From contig OY997640.1 in NCBI GenBank assembly GCA_963921795.1, positions 49,108,881 through 49,172,880 on the forward strand: 64,000 bases of DNA, read 5' to 3'. How positions within the stretch are numbered: the stretch's first letter is position 1; each line of letters opens with the position of its first letter. This stretch comes from Nannobrachium achirus (Eukaryota > Chordata > Actinopteri > Myctophiformes > Myctophidae). The notes under the pieces were generated by a model. That model was not told the origin of the DNA and searched no databases. It was given only the letters and a program-made list of their open reading frames with translations. A program made the translations under genes and the position numbers. This document shows positions 1-16,000 of the stretch, piece by piece.

Positions 1-3000
1 TTCCACTTGAGTACTGTATTATGTCAAAGGGGGTCTGAGCATTTGAAATGTGATTATTATTACAGATAATTACAGGCGTATTAAATACCTTCCATGTGGT
101 TTACTTAAATTTCAATCAAACTATTCTCTTTCTCTGAGATAAAATACAATGTAACAATTTTGTCGAGAAGGAATATGGGTCTATTTTTGTCCTGCCTCTC
201 AGTAACCTAGGAAAAACAAACAAGTAGGCCTACCGGTACATACTTCACATCAACCAAACCAATGACCTGAATCTCAGCGTTTCTCTTTTCCCAAGTGCTG
301 ATGTAGCTGCTTTTCTATACAGGCCCATGCTATTTCTGTGTGCTGTGAATACTCTACGCATTGCACCACTCTTCTCCCCCCAAAAGCCCAGTTGCTCTTC
401 CACAGTACCTGTACCATTAGTTTAAATGCCTCAGCTCATGTCAGGGGAACCCCTGGGGCCAATGTTCATACTCGCGGCAACCTGGGGGCTCCAGCATCCT
501 GTCCAAGGTGCCTAGACTGTTTCAGCCTTAGCATCTGACAAAGCCATGGATGGGTGTTTCCTTGTTAGCTAAAAGCCCTTGGGGGAGAATTATCGTCTTG
601 GAGCTCATGCTGGGTACAGTGTAGTGAAACTGTAGCCTACTACAGTTAGCATTTGAAGATGAGCCCCCTGTTCTCATTATTTCAATGGTATATTGTGCAG
701 CGTAGCAAAAAAGAATTAAATAGAAAGGAACATGTACAGCCATGGATCTTCATGTAATTAATAATTAGAGTTAAATGTTGAAAACAACAGCAATATGATG
801 TGATGGGGTTGAACAGTAAACATTTAGCACTTGTACAACCACGTTTGTAGACACCAATTAGCAAATTATTAAAAACAAAAGGTATTTTAAAAGCATTAAG
901 CATTTAAAATAGCATTATTTTACCATTTTACCTGTGTTTTATATAAGAGAAGAGACGTGTAACTACAGTGTAATCATGTTCCATCTCAGTCACACACCAG
1001 AGAGCAGGTATTATACAGTGCTGGCATGTGCTCATTAAAATCACCTTAGGAGAGCATGGAGTGTCCTTGTGGAGACTGAGGGCAAAGGGCTATGGCATAC
1101 AGATGGACCAGTGTCCTCCTGGTAGTCATCACAGTGGGTGGTATTTGCTTATGTGTTTCTGAAAGCCATGGCATTTCCACGTGCCTACCCCCTGTGCCAA
1201 GAGCTGCCACATCTAATCTGCACCACCAAATGGGAACCAGTACCAACGACATGGGGGGTGAGGGGAGATTAAATATTGAAACGCTGCTAATTAAAGCTAG
1301 GATGACAAAGTCAGAAATAAGGAAGAAGGTAAAGGGGAGAGGGGCTGTAGTGATGGGCAGAGCAAAGCAGGGTAAGGGCAAAGAGAGGGCAGGAGAAGGA
1401 GGCAGATGAATACGATTAAGAGGTGAAGGAAGAGTAGGAGAGAAAGACACAGGGTCCGACTTTCTGCACGGGAAAAAATGACAATAACACATGGTGTCTC
1501 TATGACCCCATGCACCAGGTCCGAATTTGTCCAGATCTGACAAAATTTTCTGTTTTTTCTGGGTAAATCTGACCCTGTGTGCAACGGCGTTAAGGTTAGG
1601 ATGTTTTATACAACCCTCAGCCCACCACAAGATTCAATAAATCTCCAGGTGGCCGTGACTGATACATTTCGGGAGTGGCACCCCTTCAGTCAGTGAATGT
1701 GGAAGGGAAGAAGGATGGCTACTTGACAAAGAACAGCATCACCTGGACATACAGTATAGTGTAGACCCACTGTCCTGAAACTATTTGAGTGGGGCTTGGA
1801 TGCATACAAAGATCTGAAAAGATTGAATAGCTATGAACATGTTTTCGCTGTCACTCAATGTGGTGGGGTACTTAGTTTCAATCTAAGAGATCATGCAAAA
1901 CTGAATGCATGAGGATGGAATAGAAGCTTATCAGGCCAAGTGGCAGGCAAGTGTGGTGTTCTAAGTTGATTAAAGCATAGCCTACAGTTAATTTAAGAGT
2001 ATCCATTAAGTCTATAGTGTATCAAGGCCCTGTTGTTCTTTATTGCGACCGTAGGTCGCAGTTTACTATCAGAACCGTCACAGCTTGTCCGTGTCTGTCA
2101 GGTCATCTGTTCGGACAGGTAACGCCTGACACTGTGGTTCCCCTGACACATCACTGTGACATCACAGGTGACATCACAGTGATGTCGGATACTCAAGAGC
2201 AGGGATCTCCATATATGGGCATAAACAGGTGACATCACAGTGATGTGAGATACTCAGAGCAGGGATCTCCATTATGGTCATAAAAGGGATTATGTTAGGG
2301 ATCTCCATATATGGGCATAAAAGGTGAGATGATGCCCAAATGATGCCCTGTTAGGAGAACACGTGTTCTCTATCCAACATTTGGCTGAAACTAGTCTTCT
2401 GTTAGACAATGTCTGATAAGCATTGTGAGAGAGGGAATCATTTCAATGTTTTATTACTGAAAATGATGTAATTGTTCTCAACTCTGGCCCTGAGGATCCA
2501 GATTACTGTTGGTTTTCATTCTATCTAAATTTAGACCTGGAATACAGGGGGAATGTATTAACTAGACCAAACACTAATGCTAGTTTTCTAGCTACAGTAT
2601 ATTATTCTGGATTGCAGTAGATAGCTGTAGTCTAGTTCAAGGACTGGAGTAGTGAGTCTCTGCTCCAAATGATGATGTCCATTAATAACTTCCAATGGGA
2701 ATCAGGTAGAACTGGCATACAACTAGGGAATGTACCTGTTAAGAGCCTTCATGATGCACACATGGAGTAATAAATTAGACCTGATAAACGTTGTTCCCCA
2801 TGGAGTCTATACTATAATCCCATTTGAGAAGCCACCAACACTCATCCAAAGAAGACACAGCAACTTCATCTTTGTCACTTTCTGTGCCTGAGACCAAGGT
2901 CCCTAATTTTTTCCTCACAATCCTTCTCAGCAATGTAGCGTGGTGCATACATGGGAATAATCGTTATAAGACACCCATTTGCTCCAGACAAATGATACCA

Positions 3001-3918
3001 GTGTGTTTTTCCAAGCAGCCTGCATTTCCCGTTTTTGCCTGTTTGTCATTATGCTGTATGAAAAGATTTGTAGACTGAGTTAAGGTTATTCACTTAGTCC
3101 TTCTCTTTCGATGAATATTCATCAATTGGAATGTATAATTTTAAAAACCTGCCTGCTGGCAGTGAATTCATGATAAAAGATGTATAGAGATCAACCTTGC
3201 ATTTCATGTTATTTAATAGAAAAACAAGAACAGAGATTAAACAGGGAGCTTATATGCACATATAGAGTCCCATTTTTGCACGTCATAATAGAAATGAACT
3301 AGGTAAGACTTTCTTTATCAGCACGAAAATGAAAAATAATCCATGGAAAACAAATCTGAAAAAATTAAGAAAAATCAATATTGCAATAATAAAAATAAAA
3401 GGCCCCCAATACACCTGATAAACATATACCAAATGCAATGTGACTTTTAGTTAATTGCACAATATCTTGTCAAAGTGAATATACTGAGTGACAGTAGGAT
3501 ATGTATTCCCTTGATCAGTACCAGCACAGTACTGGTTAACATCTGGGAAGTCATACGACTGCCATTAGAACAAATATACATGCATTTCACTATATTATTG
3601 CCTTTTGACTTTTTAAATACTGTTTTTATAACATCATCTATTTCTAGAAAATAAGTGTGTAGTTGTCCATTTTCTTAATATACCTATAATGTCCTACTTT
3701 TATATCCTCTTTCCTTAAATCACAAACATCACACACAGGCGACTCTGTATACTGTACACACTAAAACATTCCAGTATGCTCACAGGAATAGCTGCTGTAC
3801 CATTCAAATTTCACGTGGCATCAAAAATTCATCACAAGGAGATACTGATATTTTGACCTCTGGGATAGAGGAAATGGGAAGTAGAAGGTTTTAACATAGG
3901 CTACCTGTGTACTGTACT
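1..3918. other. Intergenic / 3' flank of the gprin3-like gene
   Basis: No coding exon is recognisable on either strand. The longest open frame here (minus strand, 1046-1630) is proline/serine/leucine-rich low-complexity sequence with no family resemblance. The part just below 3919 must include the 3' UTR of the minus-strand GPRIN gene, and it is AT-rich as expected. Minus-strand AATAAA candidates lie near 2449 and 2037, but neither can be chosen from sequence alone. A repeat with tandem CCATATATGG motifs lies at 2040-2340. Confidence 0.6.
2040..2340. repeat. Dispersed repeat with GCGACC hairpin and CCATATATGG motifs
   Basis: A short perfect hairpin (GCGACCGTAGGTCGC, 2045-2059) is followed by AGTTTACTAT, then by a segment repeating TGACATCACAGTGATGT. 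Two perfect CCATATATGG palindromes follow (2209-2218 and 2305-2314), each next to GGGCATAAA. The same hairpin with a similar flank occurs inverted near 48210-48232. The same CCATATATGG/GGGCATAAAAGG module recurs near 44.6 kb. It is a dispersed element, possibly Helitron-related, but a Helitron-type CTRR end is not seen at this copy. Confidence 0.5.
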
Positions 3919-6228
<2,310 letters not shown>

Positions 6229-6688
6229 CTGTGTAGTTAATCCAAAAGTTGAAAAGAGGTGTACGATATCCTAAATTCCCTAGAGCAGGAAAATATAAAA
6301 AAAATAGTGTTTCATTACATCATACACAAAATATGAATAACATTCATCACATGTACCAGACTATATTCACAGATACTATATATATATCACTTCTATTCTG
6401 GATAGTTTTGCAGTTGAAAGATCATACTTAATTAGAATAGAGTATACAAAGGACAACATGAATCCACAAATATAACTCTGAACTGACAAAAACGATTTTC
6501 TCCAAGAATGACAGTTAAGTACATTTTGTTGAACATCTGATTCTGCGTATTTGTTCACATCAGATTGTTATCATGTAATTACTAATTAGAAGCTGCAAAC
6601 CTGTCTTAGCCTCCAATTAATTGAGTTAAAACAGTTCAGACACATAGTCAAATATAATTTGGTTTAATTAATAAGATATTCAGTATCT

Positions 6689-6690
<2 letters not shown>

Positions 6691-6774
<84 letters not shown>
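6691..6774. repeat. (GT)42 microsatellite
   Basis: Uninterrupted GT dinucleotides inside the presumed first intron of the GPRIN gene. A CT dinucleotide tract follows at 6954-6982. Confidence 0.98.
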
Positions 6775-6777
<3 letters not shown>

Positions 6778-6951
6778 GACTGAGCTGCTGTTGGGCCACA
6801 CTGAATCAAATGTAATAGTGTCCCACAGGTGTCTTCTATTCCAAAATAGATAATTGTAACAGTTACTAGCAGTTTCAAATACAGTTTCAAATAGTGCCAC
6901 ATGTATTAATCATAAATGTGACTGGTGTCATTTCTTAACAGCCACATTTTA

Positions 6952-6986
<35 letters not shown>

Positions 6987-8052
6987 ACATGCCAAGAGTG
7001 TGTTGTAGGAACTTGTAATGATGTTATCACAACAACATAAATATGCAGTATGCACATCATTGATATGAAATACAATTAAATAAAATACAATTTTTATCAT
7101 TTCCAGTTTACAATTCATTGCATCAACTTAAAATAGCTCCGTAAAATCCCTGTAAACAACACACATTTTGCCATGCATGGTACAAATGACAAGAGACATC
7201 AATGTTTCTAGATTTCCCTAGGCCTATATGTTGCTATTGTCACATTATTTCTTCCATAGACCTAGTGAAAAATGTTTTATATGAACTGGCCAGTAAGTTC
7301 AGCAACCTGTCATTAGGGACTTTGTTAGAGAAAACTCTGGTATGCAAATAAGTAATGTGCAAGAGTATTCACTACCCCACATCACAATCACACAGCCACC
7401 TACACATAAGAGAAGACAGACACAACCTACTGGTGATTTACAATATGCATTTTAATTTAATTGCAATTAGCCTATTGGTGAGTGATCAGTTCCACTGACT
7501 AGCCTTTTAAGCCAGCTAATCGAACAAAGAACTCAAGCTTCTCCCTTGACCTTTCCTGTTTGCTATTAAAGAAATAGTCAAGAATGCTTGTCTCTTGGGA
7601 GCCATAAATATAATAGTTTTTTTAATATGCTAGCATACTGTAGGAAATGTCTAACTCGGTGAATAATAATATTATTATTAATAATAATAATCCATGTAGG
7701 GACTAATGCATAGATTAGAAAGCATTTGTGACATGAATAAAATAATGTAACAGACATATGTCTATATGTTCAGCTAAAATTAGGCTATATGAGGGCTGAG
7801 GCTATATTATTCAATGTAAATCGTAGCCTACTGATAGACCATAGGCTACATTTGTAGTACCTAGCCTTGAAGAGAAAATACATCTCCGCATGTAGGCTAC
7901 AGAGCGAATGGAGCAGCAGACAGGTCTATGCCTACACATAGGATATGTTACAGAATAGATATATGACCACGGACTCCAAACCGAAAAGAAAAGCCAAGAC
8001 AAGTGACGCTGATGAGCTCGCCGTGCCAATTAAGAGCAACGCTCCGCAGCTG

Positions 8053-8082
8053 CCCATCCCATCCCATCCCATCCCATCCCAC
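8053..8082. repeat. CCCAT pentanucleotide array
   Basis: About six units of CCCAT near the presumed 5' end of the GPRIN gene. Confidence 0.9.
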
Positions 8083-8201
8083 CCTCGCACATTCCACGAG
8101 CACCGTCCGGTCCTGGTTTGACCTTGCGGATGCCTTCACCGTCAGACACAAACACAATAGAAAGGATTGGACGGGCAGAAACCACAGAAACGGACACTTA
8201 C

Positions 8202-8480
8202 CTCGAAAACCGCTACGTCCTGTTCATATCATGAAGCCGTTGAGTGTGGACGGGAGATGGGTGACAGTATAGTCGCCGTGCAGGTTGCTCTCCTCCTCGA
8301 GTGAAGTGAATATCAAGTCGGTGTCGGTGACATCAAGCCACGCCTTCTATCAGAACCGCTCTGAATGTGAGTCTCATGTGGAAGAGGTAATGATGATAAT
8401 TGGGTCCAACATCAGCCAGGCATTATCGATTAATTCTCCCGGGAAGAGCGCGAAGCTTAAACACAGACTGCAGAAGGTCT
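8202..8480 (-). promoter_or_regulatory. gprin3: Candidate first exon / promoter region of the gprin3-like gene
   Basis: On the minus strand a strong donor CGAG|GTAAGTG has its exon end at 8202. It follows a comparatively GC-rich stretch, unlike the AT-rich surroundings. Transcript start and upstream limit are not visible; the upper coordinate is only approximate. It is the best upstream candidate for a non-coding exon joining the acceptor at 6230. Confidence 0.4.
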
Positions 8481-9114
8481 GGTTCCCCTCTTCGCATTCG
8501 CTCTGCACCACCAAGTAACATTGTATATATCATAGGCTTAATATAGGCTATAACTTAAGCCACTGTTTTTTATGGGTCCCCCTTTTTTTGTTTCCTGCAT
8601 TTTGTTTTTTAATTATTATTCAAAAATATTTTCAATAAACATTCCAAAAGAAACCTTTTTTTTTCTTTCTTTTTACATTAATTAAAAACGAAATTCAATT
8701 GGGATTGGGGCCCCTTTGATTAAACCCAGGTGCTGTTATAATGAAGTTGACACTCTGAGGCTTTGTGGCTTTCCTTTGAGGAATTAAGTAGCCGCCTAGG
8801 ATTGATCTTTACCCTTGAAAGCCCCAGGGAGGTGATTAGGTGAGACTGAGTACACAGAGCCTTTCCTTAAGTCTGACTCTGGCTACACCAGACCTTAATT
8901 ACTGTCTATTACACAACTGGTGGTCAGTTTAATGTATGCACTGTAGCCTTCAAGTCTCCCATCTGTACTTTAGAGCCTGAGCATTCTATGGTGGAATAAA
9001 CAAATGGTTCCACAATGCAGAAATATTGAGGTCACTTTCTCATGTAACAAGAGAGTCATCTTGTGGTGTGATTAGGAAAAACACAGCCTATAACAATAAA
9101 CTGAAAGTAGGAAC

Positions 9115-9163
9115 ACACACGCACAGTATAGCACACACGCACACACACACGCGCGCACGCACA

Positions 9164-9195
<32 letters not shown>

Positions 9196-9201
9196 CACAC
9201 G

Positions 9202-9284
<83 letters not shown>
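9115..9284. repeat. Compound CA / CGCA microsatellite
   Basis: Alternating purine-pyrimidine CA and GCAC units, interrupted by two AAAC steps near 9232 and 9270. A second, shorter CACG/CA tract lies at 9889-9934. Confidence 0.97.
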
Positions 9285-9467
9285 TCAGAGGATTAATCTG
9301 GGGTATCAGCTTTTGAGCTCTATTTTTATTGTCAATAAGAAGGGGGTCTTGTCTCTTTAACCATTTTTGTTATTAATAAGTCAGTCCTGAACATAGTTCT
9401 TCAGAAAAAAGGGGTGTGGAATTTAATATTATGTTTTGTTCGAATGTTGAAGCAGTAGGCCTATAAC

Positions 9468-9650
9468 ATGGAAAGGAGGGTCCGGCCGATAGTCAAACCT
9501 CAGATTCAAGAGGAACAATGTGGATTCTGTCCTGGTCGTGGAATAACTGACCATCTCTTTACTCTGGCAGGGATCCTGGAGAGGGCCTGGGAGTTTGACT
9601 ATCCGGTCTACATGTGTTTTGTAGATTTGGAGAAGGCTTTTATAGGACAA
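9468..9650 (+). mobile_element. LINE reverse-transcriptase fragment
   Basis: The frame encodes a short piece of a non-LTR retrotransposon reverse transcriptase: QEEQCGFCPGRGITDHLFTL, then a MCFVDLEKAF block (the FVDLEKAFD motif of RT domain 3). The next residue should be Asp but the sequence diverges (IGQD) and stops. Only ~60 residues of a ~1000-residue protein remain, so this is a dead 5'- and 3'-truncated copy. The wording of the motif resembles fish L2/Rex1-type LINEs; the family is inference. Confidence 0.8.
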
Positions 9651-9898
9651 GATTAAATCGGTCCGTTTCGGAGCACAACATCTCGGCAGCACCGAACAGC
9701 CCGAACCTCTGAATGACATATTGTAGTTTGGACAGAGACGAACCGATTTAAACTCTGCTCTAAAAGTGGAGTAGGCCTATCCATCGATCGGCCCTTAGCC
9801 GTCGGCACACAATGTTTTGTAATGGAAGCCGGTTGCTTTCATAAACACAAGAGCCCACCTACTCTACAACTACATCCGGTAGTTCACACACACACGCA

Positions 9899-9930
<32 letters not shown>

Positions 9931-9989
9931 CACACAGATTCTCTCTAGACTGTATTATGCAACTTGGAAAAGCAAATTGACTCCCCCCC

Positions 9990-10027
9990 TCAGCTCCAGT
10001 AGAGAACCAGCGACAATAAAGGGAAAG
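9990..10027 (-). CDS. fndc7: fndc7-like proposed last exon: hydrophobic tail
   Basis: A strong pyrimidine-rich acceptor (GGTCTTCTCTTTTGTCAG, AG at 10029-10028) leads in the required phase into AFPLLSLVLYWS and a TGA stop at 9992-9990. A short hydrophobic C-terminus could be a lipid-anchor signal or simply an odd tail. It was chosen because it is in phase and follows the best acceptor seen downstream. There is no homology support. Confidence 0.35.
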
Positions 10028-13000
10028 CTGACAAAAGAGAAGACCAAGAGTGTGAAGACTGTTACGTTAGCCAGGCATGTCGGAGAGCACTATTATAAAC
10101 AAGCACATGAAATGGTTTTACACAAACAATCAACATCAAATCACTAACTTGGCAACGCAAGGTGTTTTTGCAAGGTGTGTCATTTTTGATAAGGCAGAGA
10201 ACCAGAACTCACATAATTCATTGTATTATAATACACATGACAATAAACTTGAACTAGTTGGCACTGGAGGATCGGGAGACCTTCCTAAATAGCCTAAATA
10301 CTATTTTGTTGACAGAGGAGCTGAACGATCATCTCACCAGAATCCATTTGGATGGCTTTGGAGGGCATGCTGGGACAGATGCCGTCATGGCGAAAGACGG
10401 ACACGTTGTATACTTCGCCACATTTCAGGGAGCTGATCTTGCAGCTGTGTTCCTCTGTGTTGCAGCTGAGCAGGCTACGACGCTCTGTGTCTACGATGGT
10501 GGCCGTGAACGAGGTCGTGTTTGGTGGTTGCCAGGAAATCAGAGCACTATTGGTCTCACAGTCCAAGAAGGCTTCCACGTGGTTCGGAGGACATGAGGCT
10601 GGGGGGAAATGAAAAAAGAAAAAGAAAGAAAAAGACACAGTTAAAGGGGAACTAGTCAAGTCTGCGTGTATAAACACATTCCCCCCTCCTCCTCCCCTCT
10701 CTGACAGGCATCAGACAAGTAGCTGTCTTTGATGCTTTCATTGATTAGAGAGATCACTAACGAGCACGTGACACTTTTCGGGCCCAAACAGTTACCTCAG
10801 TGCACAACCCTTTTGAAGTTCAAAGGGAGCAATTAAGAGCTCTGGCTGAGCTCCCCCATCCCCTCACACACAAAAACGTCCAAACACTGGAACAGAATCA
10901 GAATACAGCCAGGGGGATGTGTCTTTCTGCAAGGAAACACCCCAGCACAATAATATAGCAGAAAGAGCTAATACACTTTCCAGCACCGGCCCCTGCCGCG
11001 GTATTCGCTGTCCCTCATTTTATATTGACACCAGCCCTTTGGCCTTGTGATTAGTTAAAGTGTCTGCCCTAAGACTGGGAGGCCAAGGTTTGATCCCCAG
11101 CTGGGTCATACCAAAGAAAAGAAAAATGGGACTAGTGCCTCCCTGCTTGGCACTCCGCATCAAGAATTGGATTGGGAGTAAGTCCCTCTGACATACTAGC
11201 ATCATGTCCAGGGGGTGTACATGTACATCCTCACGCTACAGTAACAGGAGATAGGCTGCTGGGCCTCACGGCTCGGCAAGGCTATTATCAAGTTAAAACA
11301 CACACATAACTGAGAAGAGAGAATCAAAGGAAAGCATGTTGGGAATTCAGTTTTTTAAGATGGCAAATGCTTAGCTTGCCAATAAACTGTTCACAGGAAA
11401 AAAGTTTAAACCTTAATGATCTGGGTGGAAAAGACACAACCAGTGAGTCGTACCCGTTTCTACACTGACTGAGGCGCTGTTGGAGCTGTTGCACTGGAAG
11501 CTGGAGGCAATGACGAAGGCTGTGTAAGTGGAGCTGCAACGCAGGCCCGTGACCTGACAGGTCAGATCCATTGTGTGACATGTGTGCACGTTGCCCTCGG
11601 TGTCAACAGCAGTGCCGATGTAGAAGAGCGCACCGCTGGCAATATTCCAGCACAGAGTGATGGAGTCAGAGCCACAGTCTGTGGTCGCTGAGACGTTCTG
11701 AGGTACACACGGGACTGCAGGGGAGGAGACAGAGGAGAAGAAATCATAATCCAACCCACAGCCATCTTGTAACTGTTTTTGTTTCATTTTTGTGGAGGAC
11801 CTTTAACACCATTAGCTCTAGTATCCCTATTCTGAGAGCGAACATTCAGCAAAAGTAGCAGATCTACAAGCGTGTTGTGAGCTTGAACAGTATATCAGTT
11901 ATTTTCATATAACGAAGATTATAGTGTAGAGTGAAAACAGGAGTGGGCCTAGTATACAGTCCTGGTGTGTGAAACATTTAGACAATTAGTGACAACTCCA
12001 AAAACACCAATTCTTTAATTTTCAGCAGAGATGTCCCTTACTTGTCACTGCCACCTCCAGGATCCTGACACTAGAACATTCGTCATCAACCGCTGTGATG
12101 TGGATTGTCAGCTGCTCTCCACAGTGTACATCATGCATGGCAGAGCTGTTGGTGACTGAGCTGTGGCTGTAGTGGCTACGATTCCCTATATTGCCCCAGG
12201 CTTCGACAGTGTAGGACAGAGCGCCCCTAGCGTGGTCCCATGTGCTGGTCAGGACATTAGACAGACAGTCGACTGAGGTCTTCACGTTCTGAGGCATACA
12301 AGGTGCTGGAGGGAGGAAATACATATAAACTAGCAGCTGAGGGCACAAACATACATGTCTGTAACAAACTGTAAGTCCAAAACAGAAATGAACAGCTAAG
12401 GAGCTGAAAAGTATTACACAAAGCAAAGCAGAAATCAAATTTGTGTTGACAATAAAATAATAGCTGGACATATTATATTCACAATATAATTGCTGAATTC
12501 AGGTTTTGTTATAAAATCCATAAAGTTCTACAGACATAAATGGATGTTGGAAAAGGGAAAAACCTATCAGGTGCCAATTCTTATGTGCAGATATGACAAA
12601 ACCAACCAGTAGAATGCACTATTTGGCTATATTTTCCCAGAAAATTACACGAAAATAGAGTTTTAAATCATATTCAAATTAAGAAAGCGTTACATACCAG
12701 TATGTATTTCACCAGGCTGACTAACTTGGCTGTTGCATTCCCCACTGACAGAATACACATTGAAGGAGTAGCGACGTCCACACGCTGTATCAGTGAAGAA
12801 ACAGACGTTGTCTGTGGTCATGCAGTTCTGTACCTCTCCCTGTGAACAGACACATAAAACACAGAAGGAATTCAACAGTTATCTTGCATTATCTTTATCA
12901 CATTATTATCCTCCATGTATTTATTTTCTATTCCATGAGGTCTTTTGTGACAGTTTGAAGTTGAATGATGTAATGACAACATGACACAATTATTTTGTTA

Positions 13001-16000
13001 TGTGAATGACAAATTCCATTATTTATGTCCTAATCCTACACAGACACATACTATGCTTAAATGTAATGTGATTGTCAGATTTCTTTAAATATATTTGTAT
13101 ATTGCAATGTCAATTTGTGATGCAAGGTATTTTTTTCATGTATGTAGGCAGGCAAGTGTAATACCTTAGAGTCTGTTGCTGTGGCCAGATAGTGGCCTGT
13201 GTTGTTGGTGTGTTCCCACTCAAAGATGATGACATTACTGGCACACTCACGGTACAGTAGACAGATAGTGGGAGCACAGGGAACTTTAGGAGACAGACAG
13301 AACAAAATACAAATAAAAGACAGACAACAATAACAGCTACAAGGTGAGGAAAATAATGCTATAGAGAAACCAGGTCAAACAATGTCATCAGAGCCAAGCG
13401 TCACAGTGATATTTAACAGTAAAAGCACCTTGATATTGAAGATTACCTCAGCGTTGCTTTTCAATGTGTGAGGTTTCAGGTTCTACACTAACACAGGCTT
13501 ATTCATAATAGCCCAAGGAAAACACAAAATGAGACAGTGGAGCTCAATAGAAGACCCAGTTCTCAAAGCTGTGAGACTCTAATGTCAACTGACCATTCAT
13601 CATTCACTACTGGTTTAGACATGTCTTTGCGGTGGCTGCTTTGGAACAGCCTCCCCCTCCACATCCGCCCGTCCATCGATGTCTCTACTTAAGACTCACC
13701 TTTTCGCCTTGGCCTTTAATGACAGTAAAGCCAAACTAAAAGTTTTATCACAACTTTTATCTTTATCTATGTGTGTACTTGAGTCTATACTGTAAGTGTG
13801 TGCTTCTCCTGCACACATAGATACAAACACTCTATACTATTCTATGAACACTAGCTTGTGCTTACACACATACATTTCTCTTGCCTTGTATCTATTGCTT
13901 TGTTTTGATTGCTCGTATGTATTGCTTTGATTTGCTTGCTCATTATGCTTTTTGTTTTGTTTTGTTTTGTTTGTACAGTATTTCTCTCTGCTTTTACTTG
14001 TATTTTGGTCGACTATGATTGTTTTTAAATGTGCTACATAAATAAAGTGTGACTGACTGACTGACTGACTGACTGACTGACTGACTGACTGACTGACTGA
14101 CTGACTGACTGACTGAAATGAACAAGGTAACGACTATTCCCACATGGCAAATGATGTGTGTTACCTTGGCAATAGTTACTCTAAATTTAAAGCAACTGGC
14201 TTTGAGGTGGTTGATTCTTTGTGTTTCTTTCAAGTGTTGAAGCACAACAATATAGGCAAGCAAGCACCTCTTCCACCAAAGTATCAAAAGTGTACAATGT
14301 ATATAGGGTATCTAAGCTTCAGTACTGAGTTTGAGCATGAACTGAAGAGTTAACCTCTGTATATCAAGTCCTGTATGCAAAAAGCTTCTAGAAAATGGGG
14401 ACAAAATGACAGAGAATCACAGATCGGCTAATTTGGGAAACCATCGGCCAAAAAAAAGAAGATCGGTTTACCAGGGCTTAAATACATTTTACAATGACTT
14501 TACTACTGTATGCGTGCACATGTTTTGCACACAAGCAAGAAAGACATGTATATGTCCTTACACTGTAAGCCAAATTGCTGAACAAAATAGGTTACTCTGA
14601 AATTTGGTTACAAAAAAAACATAAAACTATCTTCAGTCTTACATGAGCTCAGTAATGGATAAATACAATCTCCAATGTTTGGACATCATTGGGCAACACA
14701 CAGGCTGGGAACATAGCATCTCACCGGTCTGGAAGGTGGTGGAGTTGGCGTTGGCTATGCTCTCACAGCTCTCTGACATGGGGGTAACCTGCACCACAAA
14801 GCTCTGACCACAGCCCACTACAGTGATCTGGCACTCAGTTCCTTGGCTCGTGCAGGTCAGCATCGTTCCATCGTTGTTGATTGCTGCAGCTCTGTAGGAG
14901 TCCGCCCCGAACACAGGTGACCACGACACCACAGCGGAGCCGGTCAAGCAGCTGTAGTCCACCGATACAGACTTCACCGCACTGAGCACTGCAAGTTACA
15001 TAGTTACATGCTGTGTGAACAACCGCTTCAAACAAATTGCACAAAATAATTGTATTTTGATGTGGCCCTGCTGACTTACTGTTGTATACGTAGTCTGTGG
15101 ATTCGCCAGGCTCCATTAAGGTGTTGACCGAGGACACGGATATCAGGTATGAAGAACACAGATGCATGTCATCGAGGCCCACATGGACGTCTGTAACATT
15201 GGCTCTGTATGGTGTGCTGTTGGGGTCACCCAGGTCCCTGGCCGTGATAAGGTACATCAAAACACCTTCCACGGGTGTCCAGCTCACCCACACTGTTTGC
15301 CTGCCTGTCTGCTCCACCGTGACATCCACTGGTGGCTGCACCACTAAACATCAACATGAGAATTCAGTTGAAAACAGGAGAAAATGCTGTTACTGTGATG
15401 TTCTTAAGGCCCAGGAAAGCTTGATTCGTGTCAAAGGATCATGAAGAACATTAGATAAAAGCAGTGGTTAATGACGTGTACAGAATCAGAAACTGGCAGC
15501 TCAATCTATAAGTCGGAACCAGAGAACATGACAAGGGTTAATGCAGGGGCATACAGTGAGTTAACCTACTGCAGGAGTCTTCAACAGGGGGTCCAGGACC
15601 CCTAGGGGGTCCTCAGAGTTACTACAGGGGGTCCTCCAAATCTTTGTGTGATAGAAACTTGTTTTTTTTTTCTCCCTTTGTTATATTAACCACTTGGACC
15701 ATAGTGTCCATATTCTGAGAACTTTATCCAAGAATAGCAAGCTCACAATGCCTCGCGCTGCGAGGCGTTGTGAGCTTGTAGATTGGCTATTTTTGGCAAA
15801 ACGCTTTGGAGGTGGAAAAGAGCAGACTAAGTACAGTGAAAGGTCAAGTTTATTAAGTATTGACGGTTCTAGTGGTTAAATATCTGAAAACCCACATTAA
15901 CATGAATCTAAAATATACTGATGATCGTGCTGTCAAACAATGAAACTACAGGTATATGGAATCTATGATAAGGTTGTTTGTGGGGGTCCCTGCTTCATCT

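Larger units (their letters stand above)
6229..8201 (-). other. gprin3: Probable 5' UTR intron of the gprin3-like gene
   Basis: The stretch between a putative acceptor (6230-6229) and a consensus donor GTAAGTG (from 8201 downward). It has no coding potential. It holds an 84-bp GT microsatellite, a CT tract at 6954-6982, AT-rich DNA, and a CCCAT pentamer array at about 8053-8082. Confidence 0.45.
8481..9989. other. Intergenic between gprin3-like and fndc7-like genes
   Basis: No gene recognised. It contains the CA/CGCA microsatellites at 9115-9284 and 9889-9934 and a LINE reverse-transcriptase remnant at 9468-9650. A minus-strand AATAAA at about 9325-9330 could serve the fndc7-like gene. Confidence 0.6.

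Noticed and set aside
1046..1630. 194-codon open frame on the minus strand
   Set aside because: Low-complexity Pro/Ser/Leu composition, several overlapping frames of similar length, no recognisable domain and no splice context.
10258..10612. Plus-strand frames opposite fndc7-like exon 11
   Set aside because: Antisense shadow of a well-supported FN3 exon; no independent evidence.
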